A stretch of 64,000 bases of DNA from Psoroptes ovis (Eukaryota; Arthropoda; Arachnida; Sarcoptiformes; Psoroptidae): the NCBI GenBank assembly GCA_002943765.1, contig PQWQ01000015.1, positions 992,001-1,056,000 on the forward strand. The letters are read 5' to 3'. Made by a program: the position numbers and the translations under genes. Below, one piece after another: positions 45,954 through 59,500 of the stretch. The notes below the pieces were generated by a model. The model had not been told where the DNA came from. It did no database searches and worked only from the letters and a program-made list of their open reading frames with translations. The stretch's first letter is position 1; the number at the start of each line of letters is the position of its first letter.

Positions 45954-47611
45954 GATTGTAACGTGATTTGAAGATTAGAAAAAAATGAGATTTTGTAGAA
46001 TCGCTGAAGCAATAGGGGAATGATTGATTAAATCGTTTATATAATATGGCGTTTTTTTTTCGTATAACAATACAATTTAACAATGTTCTGATATTACTGT
46101 TGTTTTTTGATTGATCAAATTAGATAAAAATTGTTAGTAATCATTTATTTTTGACAAAAAAATTTGTTTATAATTTGTGAGATAAAATATCAACAACCAG
46201 ATATACCGCACCTTTCTTTATTTACAATGGTGGTTTTTTTATTGATGACGATGTTTTTTTTTATTTATGATTATGAGATGCTCTTCAATATGTTGCCAGT
46301 TAATAATTTGATAGCTTGCAAAAAAATAAACAGCAGCCAAAATACAGCGCATATAAAGATGTTGTTGGATCTCTTTTTTTCCAATAATCAAATATGAATG
46401 TTTTTAATGAATGAATGAATGGCTATATGTTCGCCGACAAAATCAAGGCGAAATTTGAATTTGAATCAAGTTTAATGAATAGAAAAAAAAGCTGAATTCA
46501 AGTCAATTCATAAAGAGAAAATGTAGATGCAGGTATCAATTATTATTGAAGTACAACTTGTAGCACACCTGGATTCAATAGAATCAATTTCTCTTTTTTT
46601 TGTTTTCTGATTAACAAAAAATTTTTGAAAATATTTATATTTATCATAAATGGAATATATTGAAATCACATGTAATTGGTATTTCTTTTTATGGTAAAAA
46701 ATGATTGATATACATGAGATTTTCATTACAAGTTCATATTTTTTCATTCACATATATTTGATGAAAAACTTATTTCGATTCAGAAAAAAAATATCATAAC
46801 GATTTTTTTTTCTTTTGACATTTAACATTATTTGAGTTCATTCATAATTATGATAACATTGTTTATAATTTTGAAAATCTGGAGGATTTGAAAATTTTTT
46901 GAAACTGAAAAAAAACCAATTACGATAATGTAAAATAGTGTAGGCGAATATTTATTGTTGAATAATAACAATAATAATAATGATAAATAATTGACATATT
47001 TATTTATTCCTTCATTTCTTTTATTTCTTCGTCTATTTTCCACTTAGAACCGTATTGATTTGCGTTTGATTTGTTTTAGATTTATTTCTGATTCATTTTT
47101 AATTTATTTAAAAAATATTAATTGGAAAATTCACAAATATTTAAACTCAATAAGGTTCAAGGTTGAGCTGCAACATTTTTAAAGATGGATGAATTTAATG
47201 GATTTTTTTGTTTATTTTTATTTATTATGGATTCGATATTTGATAATTGAGAATTTTGATTATTTCGATATATCGATTCGTTCATCGAATAAACAAAAAA
47301 ATTTTTGCCTGGATTTTGTTTATTTTAGTTAACTAATTAAATTTAATTGGATCAATTTGATTTTTTAATCAAAAAACTTTTCAAATAGTTTTTTCATTGA
47401 TTCATTCATTTGATTGAATAAACAAATGTTTTCAATCAAATATCAGAAACTAAATAATCAATTTTTTTATTGTGAAAATGTATTAAATTTTAAATATTAT
47501 GCATTGTAATATATTTTTTGATTGAAAGTATATTGGCAATTTGTTCTTTTCTTTTATTTCATTTGATTTGTTTACAATTACATTATTTAAAAATCAATCA
47601 TTAATGTTTAA
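45954..47611. other. 1.7-kb AT-rich intergenic stretch
   Basis: It lies between the divergent syntaxin-6-like and TBC1D13 starts. Very AT-rich, with TAATAA-type runs near 46962-46983 and many poly-A and poly-T tracts. Short open frames resemble nothing. It probably holds both promoters and 5' non-coding exons. Confidence 0.5.
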
Positions 47612-49124
47612 ATGGCTTTCAAGCAAAGGTATTAATTGTAATTTTTTGAAAATATTTTTCTTCCTTTTTCATACAATTGTACAAAAAATAGTAGAAACGC
47701 TTGAATGATTTATTAAATTGATGATTCATTTCTAACAGGATACAATCTTTTCTCAATATAATCTATGAAGATCAATCAGATATAGCTGAATCGGTTATCG
47801 ATATTGATAGACTGCGTAAAATTTGTTTTGAATCAGGATGTCCTGATGATGATAAGCATATTCGATCGATCGTATGGAAGGTTTGCCGATTCATTTTTCA
47901 TGAATACATTATGATTAATTATTTATTCCAAGATTTTACTAGGATATCTACCAATCAATCGTAATGAATGGGATAAATGTTTGGAGCAGAAACGCCAGCT
48001 ATATCAAGAATTCATTCGTGATCTCATTATTGAAAACGGCAATATCAACAAATCACAAAATGATCATGTGAGCTCATTTTATTATTTCGATTATTCTTAC
48101 TTATCTCTTTCCAATTGTATAGCCTTTGAACACCGATCCCAATAGTCATTGGAAGAATTATTTTCGTGAAAATGAAATTCTTCAACAAATGTAATTGTTT
48201 GTACTTGTATTTTCGATTTTTCAAAAACAATTTTTGTTACATTTCACAGTGACAAAGACGTTCGACGTCTTTATCCAGACATATCATTTTTTCAGCAAAG
48301 AATTGCACGCAAATTCAACTCATCAGACTGTGATATTTTTTCCGGCCGCATGAACAACTCAGCTCATAGCATCGATGTCATTAAAGATTGTTTTGGTATG
48401 ACAGAAATACGAAAAAATAAAATTTACGATCCAAATCAATCTGATGATGATATGGCAGCTAATGGAGATTTGATGGATGAAGAATTCCATTGGCAAATTG
48501 TAGCAAGAATATTATTCATATATGCTAAATTGAATCCCGGTCAAGGCTATGTGCAAGGAATGAACGAAATCATCGGACCGATTTATTATGTTTTTGCTAA
48601 CGATTCTAGACCAGAATGGCGTAATCACAGTGAAGCTGACACATTCTGGTGTTTTACCAATCTAATGAGTGAAATTCGTGATATTTTCAATAAGCATGCT
48701 GATGCAGACCGTTGTTCAGGGATTGTAAGTCGAATGGATCGTCTTATACAAATCTTGAATAGAAAAGATCATGAATTGTGCCAACAAATAAATTTGATTC
48801 AAGGTATCAAACCGCATTATTATGCATTCCGGTGGATAACATTGTTATTATCACAAGAATTTCCTTTACCTGATGTTCTTCGTCTTTGGGATTACATGTT
48901 TTCTGATGAAAATCGTTTTGATTTTTTACTCAAATTATGCTGCTCAATGATTTTGTGAGTTACATTTATTTTCTTATGTCATTATATTGATTCGATGAAT
49001 TATTTTCAGAATTTTACGCGATCAATTAATGGAAGGTGATTTTGCATCAAATATGAAATTATTGCAAAATTTTCCGGATTCAATAGAAATAGCTTATATT
49101 GTTGCACGAGCCAAAAGCATATGA
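47612..49124 (+). CDS. TBC1D13: TBC1 domain family member 13 (Rab GTPase-activating protein)
   Basis: Six exons: 47612-47628, 47739-47880, 47933-48067, 48123-48190, 48250-48954 and 49010-49124; 393 aa (human about 400). TBC1D13 acts on Rab35 and Rab-type GTPases in membrane traffic. The TBC domain fills most of the protein: IVWKILLGYLP near 48-58, IDKDVRRLYPDISFF (the IxxDxxR arginine finger, about 121-127) and YVQGMNEIIGP (the YxQ glutamine finger, near 220). Both catalytic fingers are intact. Later family blocks are EADTFWCFTNLMSEIRD, AFRWITLLLSQEF and LRLWDYMFSDENRFDFLL. The first exon has only 17 coding bases (MAFKQ plus two bases), easily missed by gene finders. Confidence 0.96.
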
Positions 49125-50102
49125 AGGTGCTATCATTGATTTTAAAAAATTGAAAAAAATCTATTCAATATGTGTCACAAAATGTCTACTTTTTATTCAA
49201 AAATACAAAAATGAAAATTCTCAAATTATAATAAAAAAAATTTTAAATTTATATGATTATTATTCTATTCACTAATACTTGTTTGACCACCGGCGAGGAC
49301 AACAACCGAGGACAGTGTTAACTTCAACCTTGAAATGTTAAATATACTTTCTTAAACTTTCGGTTTCAATGACATTTGAAACATTATTCAAAAAATAAAA
49401 CCAGGTTCTAAACAAAAGCGAAAATTATTCACTGAACAGGTCTTTCATGCTTTGTTTGTTGCTATGATTACCTATAAGGTATAACGACATTGAATAGTAG
49501 GTACCGACTTTCTGAAAGTGAGAGTTCATTGTTTGTATGTTTGTGTCTGTGTGTATGTTGGTAGCTTGTCATCATCTTCAATATTTCATGTTCAATGATT
49601 TTGAATGTCTTTGTTTTTTTTCAAAAAAAACATCGACAGCGACATAAACTTTTAGGCCCATCGAAAAACGACTCTACATTGAAATATACAAATTAATCGA
49701 TCAGAAATACAAATTTCAATTTGAAAAATTTCATTTCAATTCATTTTTTCCTATCTCTTTCTTTCAACATAAAAAAAATTTCTCTGTGTAATTATCAATC
49801 AATAATTAATTGAACAAGTAACAAATAAATAGCCTCGAAGATATCATTATTAATAATATTTGTAACACCCGCCGTTTGTAATTATTATTCAGCAATTTTT
49901 TTGACTCTTATAAATATTATAAGACAAATTTTTCTTTTTGATATTTCAAATCCATTGCAATATCAAAATTTTTCAATTTTCGACTTGATTTCATTAATTG
50001 TTTCTTCAATTTTGAAATTGTACAATTTTTTGTTCGTTTTCATTGATTAGCTGAAGATTAAAATTGATTAATCAATATAAAGTCAGAGAAGAAAAAGAAA
50101 AA
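49125..50102. other. Spacer between TBC1D13 and the VWC gene
   Basis: A 978-bp AT-rich gap holding the TBC1D13 3' UTR and the VWC gene promoter. A TATAAATATTATAA word occurs near 49911. No gene is seen. Confidence 0.4.
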
Positions 50103-51729
50103 ATGTTGCTAAGCATCAATAGTCATTGCCATTTTGTAATTTTATTTATTACGATCATTATTATCTTCATAAACGATTATTATATTTGTATGTGTGGATT
50201 ATAATTTTTGTTTTTAATGATTATTTAATTCAAGATTGATGAATTTTTTTTTCTGTGCCTAGCTTGTTATCCATTTATTCGTTCAAAAAGGGCATTTTCT
50301 TATATTGCCAATGATACAGGTAAGTGTGAAAATATTATTTTGTGTGTAATGTCAATCAATTGATTTTTTTTTTTTGAATTTTCATCTCAAATCAAAGCAT
50401 GTACTGTTGATAATATCGTTTATAAAAATGGTGATCCAATACCGACTGATGATCCATGTGAAACATGTCGTTGTCGACCACCTGGATTTATTTGTGTTTT
50501 ACAACATTGTGAAATAAAAACTGGTTGTCGTGCTATCCGCCATATTGGTGAATGCTGCCCAACATATCAATGTGGTAAGATTATATTGAATTTTTGATTG
50601 ATGTCAATAATTTCATTATTATTCCATTTTTTACAGGATGTGAGCATAATGGTCAATATTATAAAGATGGCGAAAGAATACATAATGCTGAAAGTCCCTG
50701 TTATTCATGCTATTGTCAAGGTAGTTCAATTACTTGTTCGTTAGCTGATTGTCAATTTCGTTTTGATTGTGAACCGGAATACGTACTCGGTGAATGTTGT
50801 CCACGTTATGATCATTGTCCTTTAGGTATGTATTCTTTGCATTTCATTCATTTTAAGAAAATTTCCAATTTATTCGTAAAGGTTACGGTATCTTACCTAA
50901 TGGGGAAACAGTTAGCATAACAAACGATCAAATTCCGCCACAATTCATTAATCCACCAAATATTAGTCATTATTCACCACCAACCGTCATCGATGATTCA
51001 AATAATGATGAAGAGCCCATGATTCGACCGGAAAATTTACCAAATTCAGATGATGGCGCTGCTGAATCTGAGTTCATAAATGAACCGCGTGAAACTAAAC
51101 CAGAATTCATCAATGAACCACGTGAAACTGAATCTAACGATACAATACCAACGACATTATCACCTTCAGTGATTGAAGCAACTACTATGCCTTCAATAGT
51201 TTCTAATTCTGTTCAAGATTCTAATTTACGCAAATTAGACATTGAAATCGAAACAACGACAACAGCACCCACAACCACAACATCGATAGCTTCAACAGAA
51301 AAGCTCATCACAATAAAGAATGATGAGCCTACTACTGAATCTACATCGATTTCAGATGGAATCGAATTAACTACTGAATCAGATAATCAAATGTCAGCTC
51401 GATCAAATGATGAAGTATCAACGACCAAGTCAATACCTGAAGTGACAGATTCTGTAAATGATACTAACACAGTTGAAATAGACAGAACACCTACAACTAA
51501 CAAACCTGAATTAATGAACATTTCTCTTTCTACTGATGCTGCCGATGATTCAATTCACTATTCAATAACAACTGAAACGAGCATTATTGAAAGTCGATCT
51601 GAAGATATTCTGACGATGACCACTATTTCACCACTGACAAATTTATCAATTTTGAATGAAACGGAAAAAATTGAAGTAACAACAGTCGCGTCAGAAAATG
51701 ATTCAGATACAACAACATTGAAACCATGA
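50103..51729 (+). CDS. Secreted VWC-domain protein with Thr/Ser-rich tail
   Basis: Five exons: 50103-50187, 50263-50319, 50398-50574, 50637-50825 and 50882-51729, all in phase 1; 451 aa. Exon 1 encodes a signal peptide (hydrophobic VILFITIIIIFIN). Exons 3 and 4 each encode one von Willebrand factor C domain with the CxxCxC and CCPxYxC marks: CETCRCRPPG...GECCPTYQC and CYSCYCQGSS...GECCPRYDHC. Exons 2-5 start in phase 1, the pattern of shuffled extracellular modules. The rest (about 170-451) is Thr, Ser, Glu and Asp-rich, likely O-glycosylated, and includes a direct repeat of EFINEPRET. Extracellular matrix or growth-factor binding is likely by family; the exact function is unknown. No membrane anchor is seen. 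Confidence 0.85.
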
Positions 51730-51844
51730 TGGCACAATAAATGAATTTATTTCATAATATTGGTAAAATTGTCAATACTACATTGATTCAGTAATTCATT
51801 TTTTGTTAATAAATTTTTAATGAAAAAATTTTCGGTTTAAAACT

Positions 51845-54800
51845 TTAAATTTGATTGCCAATAATATCTTCTTGTATCATTATCGATGTTCGGCTATTAT
51901 CGATCTCAATTCTTTTTTGATATTCTTGCGGCAATTGATCGTAGATTGATTTCGGAACAGCTTCATTACATCGATATATAAGATCTGACCAAATGACGGC
52001 TTTTTGTGAAAACACGAAAACACCTAAACGACCACCTTTTAAAACAATATCAAAAATATTACCAGAGTCAGCAACAAGGCGATCTTTTTCAAATATTCGC
52101 AGGCGTATAAGACCAATTTTAGGACGATGTAATAATAACCATCGATACGGTGTACGTTCACGCCAGCCTATATTTCTAGGGTCTTTCCATAATAGTTCTA
52201 CATGGCCAGGTGTAGATTCTGTTTTCCATAAAGCATTTCTCAAATATTCACCTGGCCCAAGTGGCGAATGAACCAATTTCAACTGAATACCTGGTTCTGC
52301 AAATGCTGGGAATGGTGTGTCTACCCAATACATTTGTTCAGCTTTTTTCCACATCATTACATAAAAATGTGAATTATCTTGATAGCTGAAAACAAATCCT
52401 ACATAGTCATTATCTTCTTTCTCATCGATATAAAGAGTTCCTTCGAAATCTACACCACCGAATGCATGAAAACCTACTGCTAATCCCGGATCACTATTTT
52501 TTGTTTGTAAAATTTCCGCTCCTTTGTTGAATATAATCCATTCAGGATCATCTTGCTCTGTGCCTTTCGGGTCTAATGGAATCATTTGATATGAACGAAA
52601 ATCTGTTGAATAAATTTTACGATTATCTGGACATACATCCAAAATGTCGGGCACACCGTCGCCATCGAAATCACCGCGACAAGCATCGCCAACATTTGTA
52701 CTATTAGTATCTTTTTGATCAGGATTATATACTAATGGACAGTTGTCTTGATGATCGAATACGCCATCATTGTCCTTATCAAAATCACAAGCATCTCCAA
52801 GACCATCATTATCTGAATCTAATTGATCAGCATTTGCAATATCCGGACAATTATCTCGATTGTCTTGTATACCATCAGAATCTCTGTCATCATTGTTATC
52901 GCATGCATCTCCAACAAAATCTTTATCTGCACCCATTTGATCTGGATTGTAAACTAAGGGACAATTATCACACATGTCACCAATTCGATCACGGTCGCTA
53001 TCTTTTTGATCAGTATTAGCAACGAAAGGACAGTTATCTCTTGCATTCGGTATGCCATCATTATCAGCATCATCGTCACATGCGTCGCCAATTCCATCGT
53101 TATCTGTATCTTGCTGATTTGGATTCGGTACTGTTGGACAATTATCACATGCATCACCATATTTATCTGATGCACTTTGATTGCGATAATCTCTATCGTG
53201 TTGATCTTTGTTGAAAACGAAAGGACAATTATCCTGCAGAAAAAAGATTGAAATAATCAATTATTCATTTATAAAAAATTTATCTTACATTGAAATTAGG
53301 TATGCCATCATTATCAGCGTCTGGATCACATTTATCACCGATACCATCATTATCAGCATCTTCTTGACCACTATTTGGAATTTGTGGACAATTATCTGCA
53401 CGACATCTTTGGTCAGAACAACCAAGATCAATATCGGGCCAGCCATCAAGATCACTATCCAAATTGCATATAGCTCCATCACCTGCCCAACCAATTTTGC
53501 ATTGACATTCGTATTTGATCATTCCTTTACGTTTGACACAATATGCATCTTGATGGCAAATGCAGCCATCTGGACAAATTACCTTCATCGAATATGCATG
53601 ACAACCAATGGTTTGATTTCCATGAAAACCTTCTATGCAATTTCCGCAAGTAAATGAACCAGCAGTATTTATACAATAAGAATTCGGAACGCATCCACCA
53701 TTGTTACCATCTTGACATTCATCAATATCATGACAAATTTGCCGCAATTGTTTTACTTGTTCAAGACCTATTCCGCGTATAAATTCACCATGAAAACCTC
53801 TTGGACACTGTTCACAATAAAATCCAGGCCCTGTATTAATGCATCGAGTCATTGTGTCACAAGGATTGTAATAACTGCATTCATCAATATCTTCACAACG
53901 AATCCCATCACCATTAAATCCATCTGGACATTGTCCGCAGCGGAATCCATTGATTGGATCATCATAACATTGTACACCTTGATAGCAAGGATTTTGTGCG
54001 CATGTAGGCTTCGGTGGATCAGGTTGAGGAGGATAAATTACAGTACAATTTGAATATGAAGAATGCCCATGATGATGATTATGATGACTATGGCAATGAC
54101 GATTAGTTATGCAACTATCGTTGCATGCTGGTGCTGCTTTACAGCATTTAGATAATTGTGCTTCTAAAGCATTGATTCGTTGTCGTTGTTCCATTGAGAT
54201 TTTGGTAAGTTCGGATAGAATGGAATTTACATGATCCATGTATTCGTTGAATTGATTTTTTGGAAAAGATGATTTCATAGAATGGATCGCATTAGTTGTT
54301 GTTATCGGCAAGGCAGTGGTTGTGGTTGTAGTCGTTGTTGTAATAGTTGTCGCATTTTGATATGAACATCGGAAGTTGGCAGTTCTTGGTCCATAATTTG
54401 AATCACTAAATTCAATAAAGAATTTACGATTACGAATAATATTGATTTGTCCATCTGGTCGTCCGATTTTATCGAATTCACGCATCGGTATGATAAAATG
54501 ACCAATTTCGAAACAATCTAATTGAAATATGGAAAAAATCAAAATTTAACTGCCGATTTCATACCAAACAATTAAATTACCATCAGATCTTCGATAAAAA
54601 TAAATTTGTGTCGAAAAATTTGAATAATCAAATGAATAATCACGTATTGGACTTTTCAAACGCTTAATTGGTGGCAATTTATTCATCAAAATACGCGAAT
54701 CAGGATAATGATAAAGTATTCGTAATTTATAACGGTCACATCTTAATTCAAATAATACTTCAGTTATTTTTTTGGGATCTTGCATCAAGTTCGGATTGAC

Positions 54801-55030
54801 GGCGCGAAAAAATACATTGAAATCATTTGGATTTGTTCTGAACAATTTTCGTAAATCATTCGCTAATTCTTTGAAACAAAAAAAAAGAAATAAATGGATA
54901 AAAATATAGAGAAATTCCAGAGTGGATCAATTTTACCATTATCATATGTATAAGCTGGACCACAATAATAATGATAATCAAAAATGATCAAAATGAAAAT
55001 GATCTTAATGATGATCAATGATGAAAACAT
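51845..55030 (-). CDS. Thrombospondin (pentameric, COMP/TSP-5 type)
   Basis: Four exons: 54937-55030, 54551-54868, 53289-54517 and 51845-53233; 1009 aa. Thrombospondins are secreted matrix glycoproteins binding integrins and calcium. Order: signal peptide (1-22); N-terminal laminin-G-like domain (about 32-215); a heptad coiled coil with LEAQLSKCCKAA (about 225-265), whose cysteine pair would lock the oligomer; a His-rich stretch (HCHSHHNHHHGHSSYS); four EGF-like domains (about 300-475, including DIDECSYYNPC and DIDECQDGNNGGC); type 3 calcium repeats (DNCP...DxDxDGIGDxCD, about 490-760); and the lectin-like C-terminal domain (to about 1000), including NSHFYVMMWKKAEQMYW. There are no type 1 (TSR) or VWC modules, so it belongs to the pentameric group. 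Confidence 0.96.
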
Positions 55031-56485
55031 CATTTTTCATTCACCAATGTTTGCTAATATGAATAAAATAATTGCATTTGCAAATCAGCAGATGCAAAAT
55101 CAGCAGAAAATCAATTTCAAATTGGTTAAATTAACATTAAAATTAACAAGACAAATATTGTTAATTTTATTTATTTAATTTCACGGTTAAAATAAACACA
55201 GAACACAAATTCTTGAAATGGAATCAAAAAAAATACTGAATAAACGACTGAATTCAAATATTGAACAAATCGAAATTTATGCAAAACCATTTAATAATCA
55301 ATTAATGTAGTGAAAATTTTATTTTTCAGAAAAACTAAATAAAAAGGGAAACATCGATCATTGAAAAACCAAATATTTGATTTTTTTCTTCTTGTTTTCT
55401 TGTTCCTGTATTACCATATTTATATATAAACATACAATTTAAATTTATAATTCAAAATATAAATCATTCAAAAATCGACCATACATCCATCCATCATCAT
55501 CATCATCATCATCATCATAACTAATTGCTGCTGCTGCATACAATACAAATATTTCACCATCAAAATGGTCAAAATTGAATAAAAGAATTGATTTTTTTTT
55601 TCAATGGCAAAATGTGAAATTTGAAAAATAAACAATCGAATTCATTGCTATTATAGCAGTTATTACGATGAAAATCAATCAATCAATCAATCGATTACAT
55701 GTATTTTTACCATTGTAAAACATAAGTTTTTTTCATTTATTCAAAAAAAAAAAAGAAATCTTTATATTTGAAAATATTTATAATCTCGTATTCAATATAT
55801 AAACGACAAATGGAGAAAAATTTTGATATTATAATATAAAGAGTAATTGATTGTGATTTGTGTGATGATGATGATAATCGATTCGCCAGATGATGAATCA
55901 AATAAAACAAATGCTTTAACATTGTAATTTCAATTTGTTGATATTATTTCAAATATTAGAAAATAGTTTTTTTTATCTGCATGTGAATGCATGTAATTCA
56001 TTGGCATTTTCACAAATATTGGAGCAATTATTAGTTGTGCATTAGTTATTTTTCTTGATATTGTTTTAGACTGTGTATCAATATAAATATAACGATGATG
56101 ATCATGATGAAACTTAAGTTCAAATTTTAAAACAATTTTGTTACTATATTTATATGTGAAAAAAATTGAATAAATGAAATTAATTGAGAAAACAAATGTT
56201 GTCAATGACAATGGTTGTTTTAAATGCTGATACTAAATATATTAATGATATACTTTGAGAATTTTAAATATTTACGAATGTCAATGAAATTCATTTGATA
56301 GTTTTGATTATGTGTTGATTTGCAATTTTTTAATGATAGAGATGTTTTGTTTATAAATTGAAAATTGATGATCATTCGTAAAATATTTTGTCGATTTTCT
56401 TGAATATTTATTTACACATGATTTTAATTTGGCCAAAATTATTACGTGAAATAATTCGTATTAGCTTGTCGTACATTTTGTACAA
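55031..56485. other. 1.5-kb AT-rich intergenic stretch
   Basis: It holds the thrombospondin promoter and the HCF 3' UTR. It has an ATC triplet microsatellite at 55492-55518 and TCAA repeats near 55677-55691. No gene is seen. Confidence 0.5.
55492..55518. repeat. ATC trinucleotide microsatellite
   Basis: An (ATC)n run of about eight to nine units in non-coding sequence. Confidence 0.9.
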
Positions 56486-56513
56486 TTAAATTTTACTTTT
56501 TTTATTAGTATTT
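56486..56513 (-). other. Hcf: 28-nt terminal coding exon of HCF
   Basis: The long exon reaches an in-frame TAA only because it reads through a perfect donor, TT|GTAAGT. The acceptor ATCTTAG 59 bp later restores the frame and adds TNKKSKI then stop, matching the conserved basic end of HCF-1. Confidence 0.8.
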
Positions 56514-59500
56514 CTAAGATGAAATTAATAAAATTGAATTAGAATAGTTTAAAATAAAAATTAAAAACTTACAAGAAATCATTATTTTGAGAGAATGGTC
56601 GTTTATTGTTATTGATAGCAATTGATGATGATCCGCTTGATGATGGTGTTTGATAAGTCTCTTGTAACCACCTGACTTGTGTTGCTGGTCCATAACCTTT
56701 TTCATTTTTAGCAGCGATTCGGAATATGATAGCTGGTTTTGATGATTCTTGGTCGATGTAAGCATCGGTCAATACACGACTTGATATCATGGCTTCTGTT
56801 TGAGGCCCACAATATACTTTCGCAAATGCGAATTGTGATGGATTAATTGCGTCACTAACTTGTGGAGGCTGAATGGTCTTGACGCCTAAATAAACAGTGT
56901 ATTCACTTATATCTTTAGATGCTGAAGGAGGTATTGCCCATGAAATATGAGCACCATCTGAGCTTTTTGTTATTTTGATCGATGTTGGTGCGGGTGGAAA
57001 ACCAGGAAAGCATGTTTTAAATGATACAGCTGAACTCCAAGGACCACGACCATAAAGATTGACAGCAGCTACACGAATTCTATAAGATGTACCAGGTTCG
57101 AGATTAATACGAGAAAATTTGGTATACTGTGGACAAGATTTCGAATCAAAATCTGATTCTGCATCATATTCTACATTGTCATCGTTCGGTACCAAAAAAC
57201 TTGTGATCGAACAATTATTCGATTTAAATACTCCAACATCATACCATTTGTCTTGCTGTTTTTGCGGCTGTGAAATCGATTTTACCGATTGTTGCATTTG
57301 TTGTGGTTGAACCGGCTGACTTTCACTTTTATTGACAGTAACATTATTTGATAGATGATTTTCATTTTTATGATCTGTATTTTTTGCAGAATTTAAACCA
57401 AAAGGCGCGACGACAATAGTCGGCTTAGTAATAGCCGATGTGACAGCTGGCAGTGAAGCAGTGGTTACTGAAGTAACAGTAGTCGTAGTTGTCGCTGTTG
57501 ATACTGCAGCCGACGCAGTTGGGTCAATAGTTTCCATTTGATTAATTTGAGGTTTCTCATCATTTTCACCATCTTTAAAAGGCTCTGAATTAGCATTGAG
57601 ATCCGCAGTGGGTTCTATTTCTGAGGATTGTTTCTGATCTTCTTCGATCGATGTTGTCGCAGCAGTAGAAGAATCTTGATTTATTGGTTCTTCATCATTT
57701 GTTCCATCACTTTGAGGGATTTTAGTCGCTGCTGCTGCTGTGACGACCGTATTAATTGGCTGAGAAATCGTTGTAGCAGCAGTCGTAGCAATGATTGTTG
57801 ATCCACTTGACGATATTGATGGCTGTGTAGATTGAACCAGCATAACACGATTATTATTTGACTGTATCAATCGTATTGAATTTGATTGCAAATGGCTACT
57901 GGAAATGACCAACTTAGAGGCACCACCTTGTACTGTTTGATTTCGCAAAGCAGAGACTGGAATTTTGATCGATTTATTCAATATCATTGGAGTTGAACCA
58001 GAGGTTGGGGTAGAATTAGAAGATGGAGTTCCAGATTGAGGTGCAAGCACTAATTGTTGTCGGGAAGAACTTGGTAAAACGATCATTTTAACGTTTGTCG
58101 GTGTATTAATGATTTTGGCTTGCGTGCTCGCTTGACCAGTTGATGTAGATGATGTTGATGCAGAATCTGAATTAGTTACTAATGTTGTAGCCGCTGAAGA
58201 TGAAGATGGCAACGACACGTTAACTGGCTTGGATGCATTTTGAGTAATGATTTTAACGATTTGTTGTTGCTGTCCTTGTCCAACATTGCCAGTGTTTGGA
58301 ATCTTTCCGACTAAATGAATTTGACCATTTGATGATTTAGCCAACGATATGAGCTGTGACGCTTGAATAGCACCACCAGCATTACCTTTGATAAATATTT
58401 TATTAGCACCACCGCCTGATTGAACTGATGATGTAGTTATGAAACGAATTTGCTGCGATGTTGGCGTGCCAGATGTGCTAACTACGGATGGTGTTAATTT
58501 TATACCAGTAGTTGTGGGAGAAGCTGATGTTGTTGGATGAAGTTGTACAGTAGGTGCTACTATTCGAATATTATTTGCAGAGGAAATAGCTGTAGTTTTT
58601 GTCGTTATACGAGGGGTTGCAGCAGCAGCTGCAGCTAATGCAGCCATGCCAGACATTGTCGTTGGTGTAGACACAGTTGAACCAGATGAAGCTGTAGAGA
58701 TTTGTGCACTTGTACCAAGATTCGTAATCGATTGCGTTTTAGGAATAGTAAAAACTTTGATAGGCGATCCAGTTTGCGGTGCGGATACAAGATTTGCATT
58801 AGGCAACAATTGAGCAGCCGCAATTGGTGCTGGTGAATTGATTCCCGAGATTGATGGAGTGACGATAGCAGGAGACGGTGATGAAGCAACAGGTGTGGTT
58901 GCTGAAGCATTTGATACAGGACTCGGCAACGGAGCTTTTGCTGAAGGAAGCGTCGGTTTTTTAAGGGCTGTAGTTGAAGCAGCTGGTACATTTGGCTGTT
59001 CTTGTGATTCACTCTTTTGAATTTGTACGATGTAAGAATCAGCATTAGAAACTGCACCCCATGTGATTTCAAATGTTGATGTAGTAGCTTTGACCAATTG
59101 AATTCGAACAGGAGCAGATGGTTTTTCGGTCTCCAAAAACCATAAATCTCGACAACAAACTTGGTTATTCCATGCTTTACGGTAGCCATCACGACCAGAC
59201 CAAATATAGAGTCTAGAGCCGATTGCTACAGCTGAGTGACCTGCACGTGCTCTCGGAACATTATTATCATCACTTGTTTCAGCCGAATTAAACTCCCAAT
59301 GCATCGTATCAAGATTCAAACATGCAAGAGTATTAGTACATCTCCATTCTTTTTCCTGATGTTGGCCAATCTTATCGTTAGATGCATTAGATTCATTACT
59401 ACAAGAAACTGGAACCCAACCGCCAAATATATACATTTTTTGTCCAATTATTGTGGCTGTATGCAATGATCTTGGATATGGTATAGATCCTGAAATTTTA

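Noticed and set aside
52735..53019. Plus-strand open frame across thrombospondin
   Set aside because: A mirror frame of the Asp-rich type 3 calcium repeats; its His and Tyr-rich make-up reflects the complement of Asp codons.
57690..57722. Possible Taspase-1 cleavage site in HCF (QSDGTND)
   Set aside because: The consensus needs Phe, Ile, Leu or Val before the Asp-Gly and an Asp at the third position after cleavage. Neither fits here.
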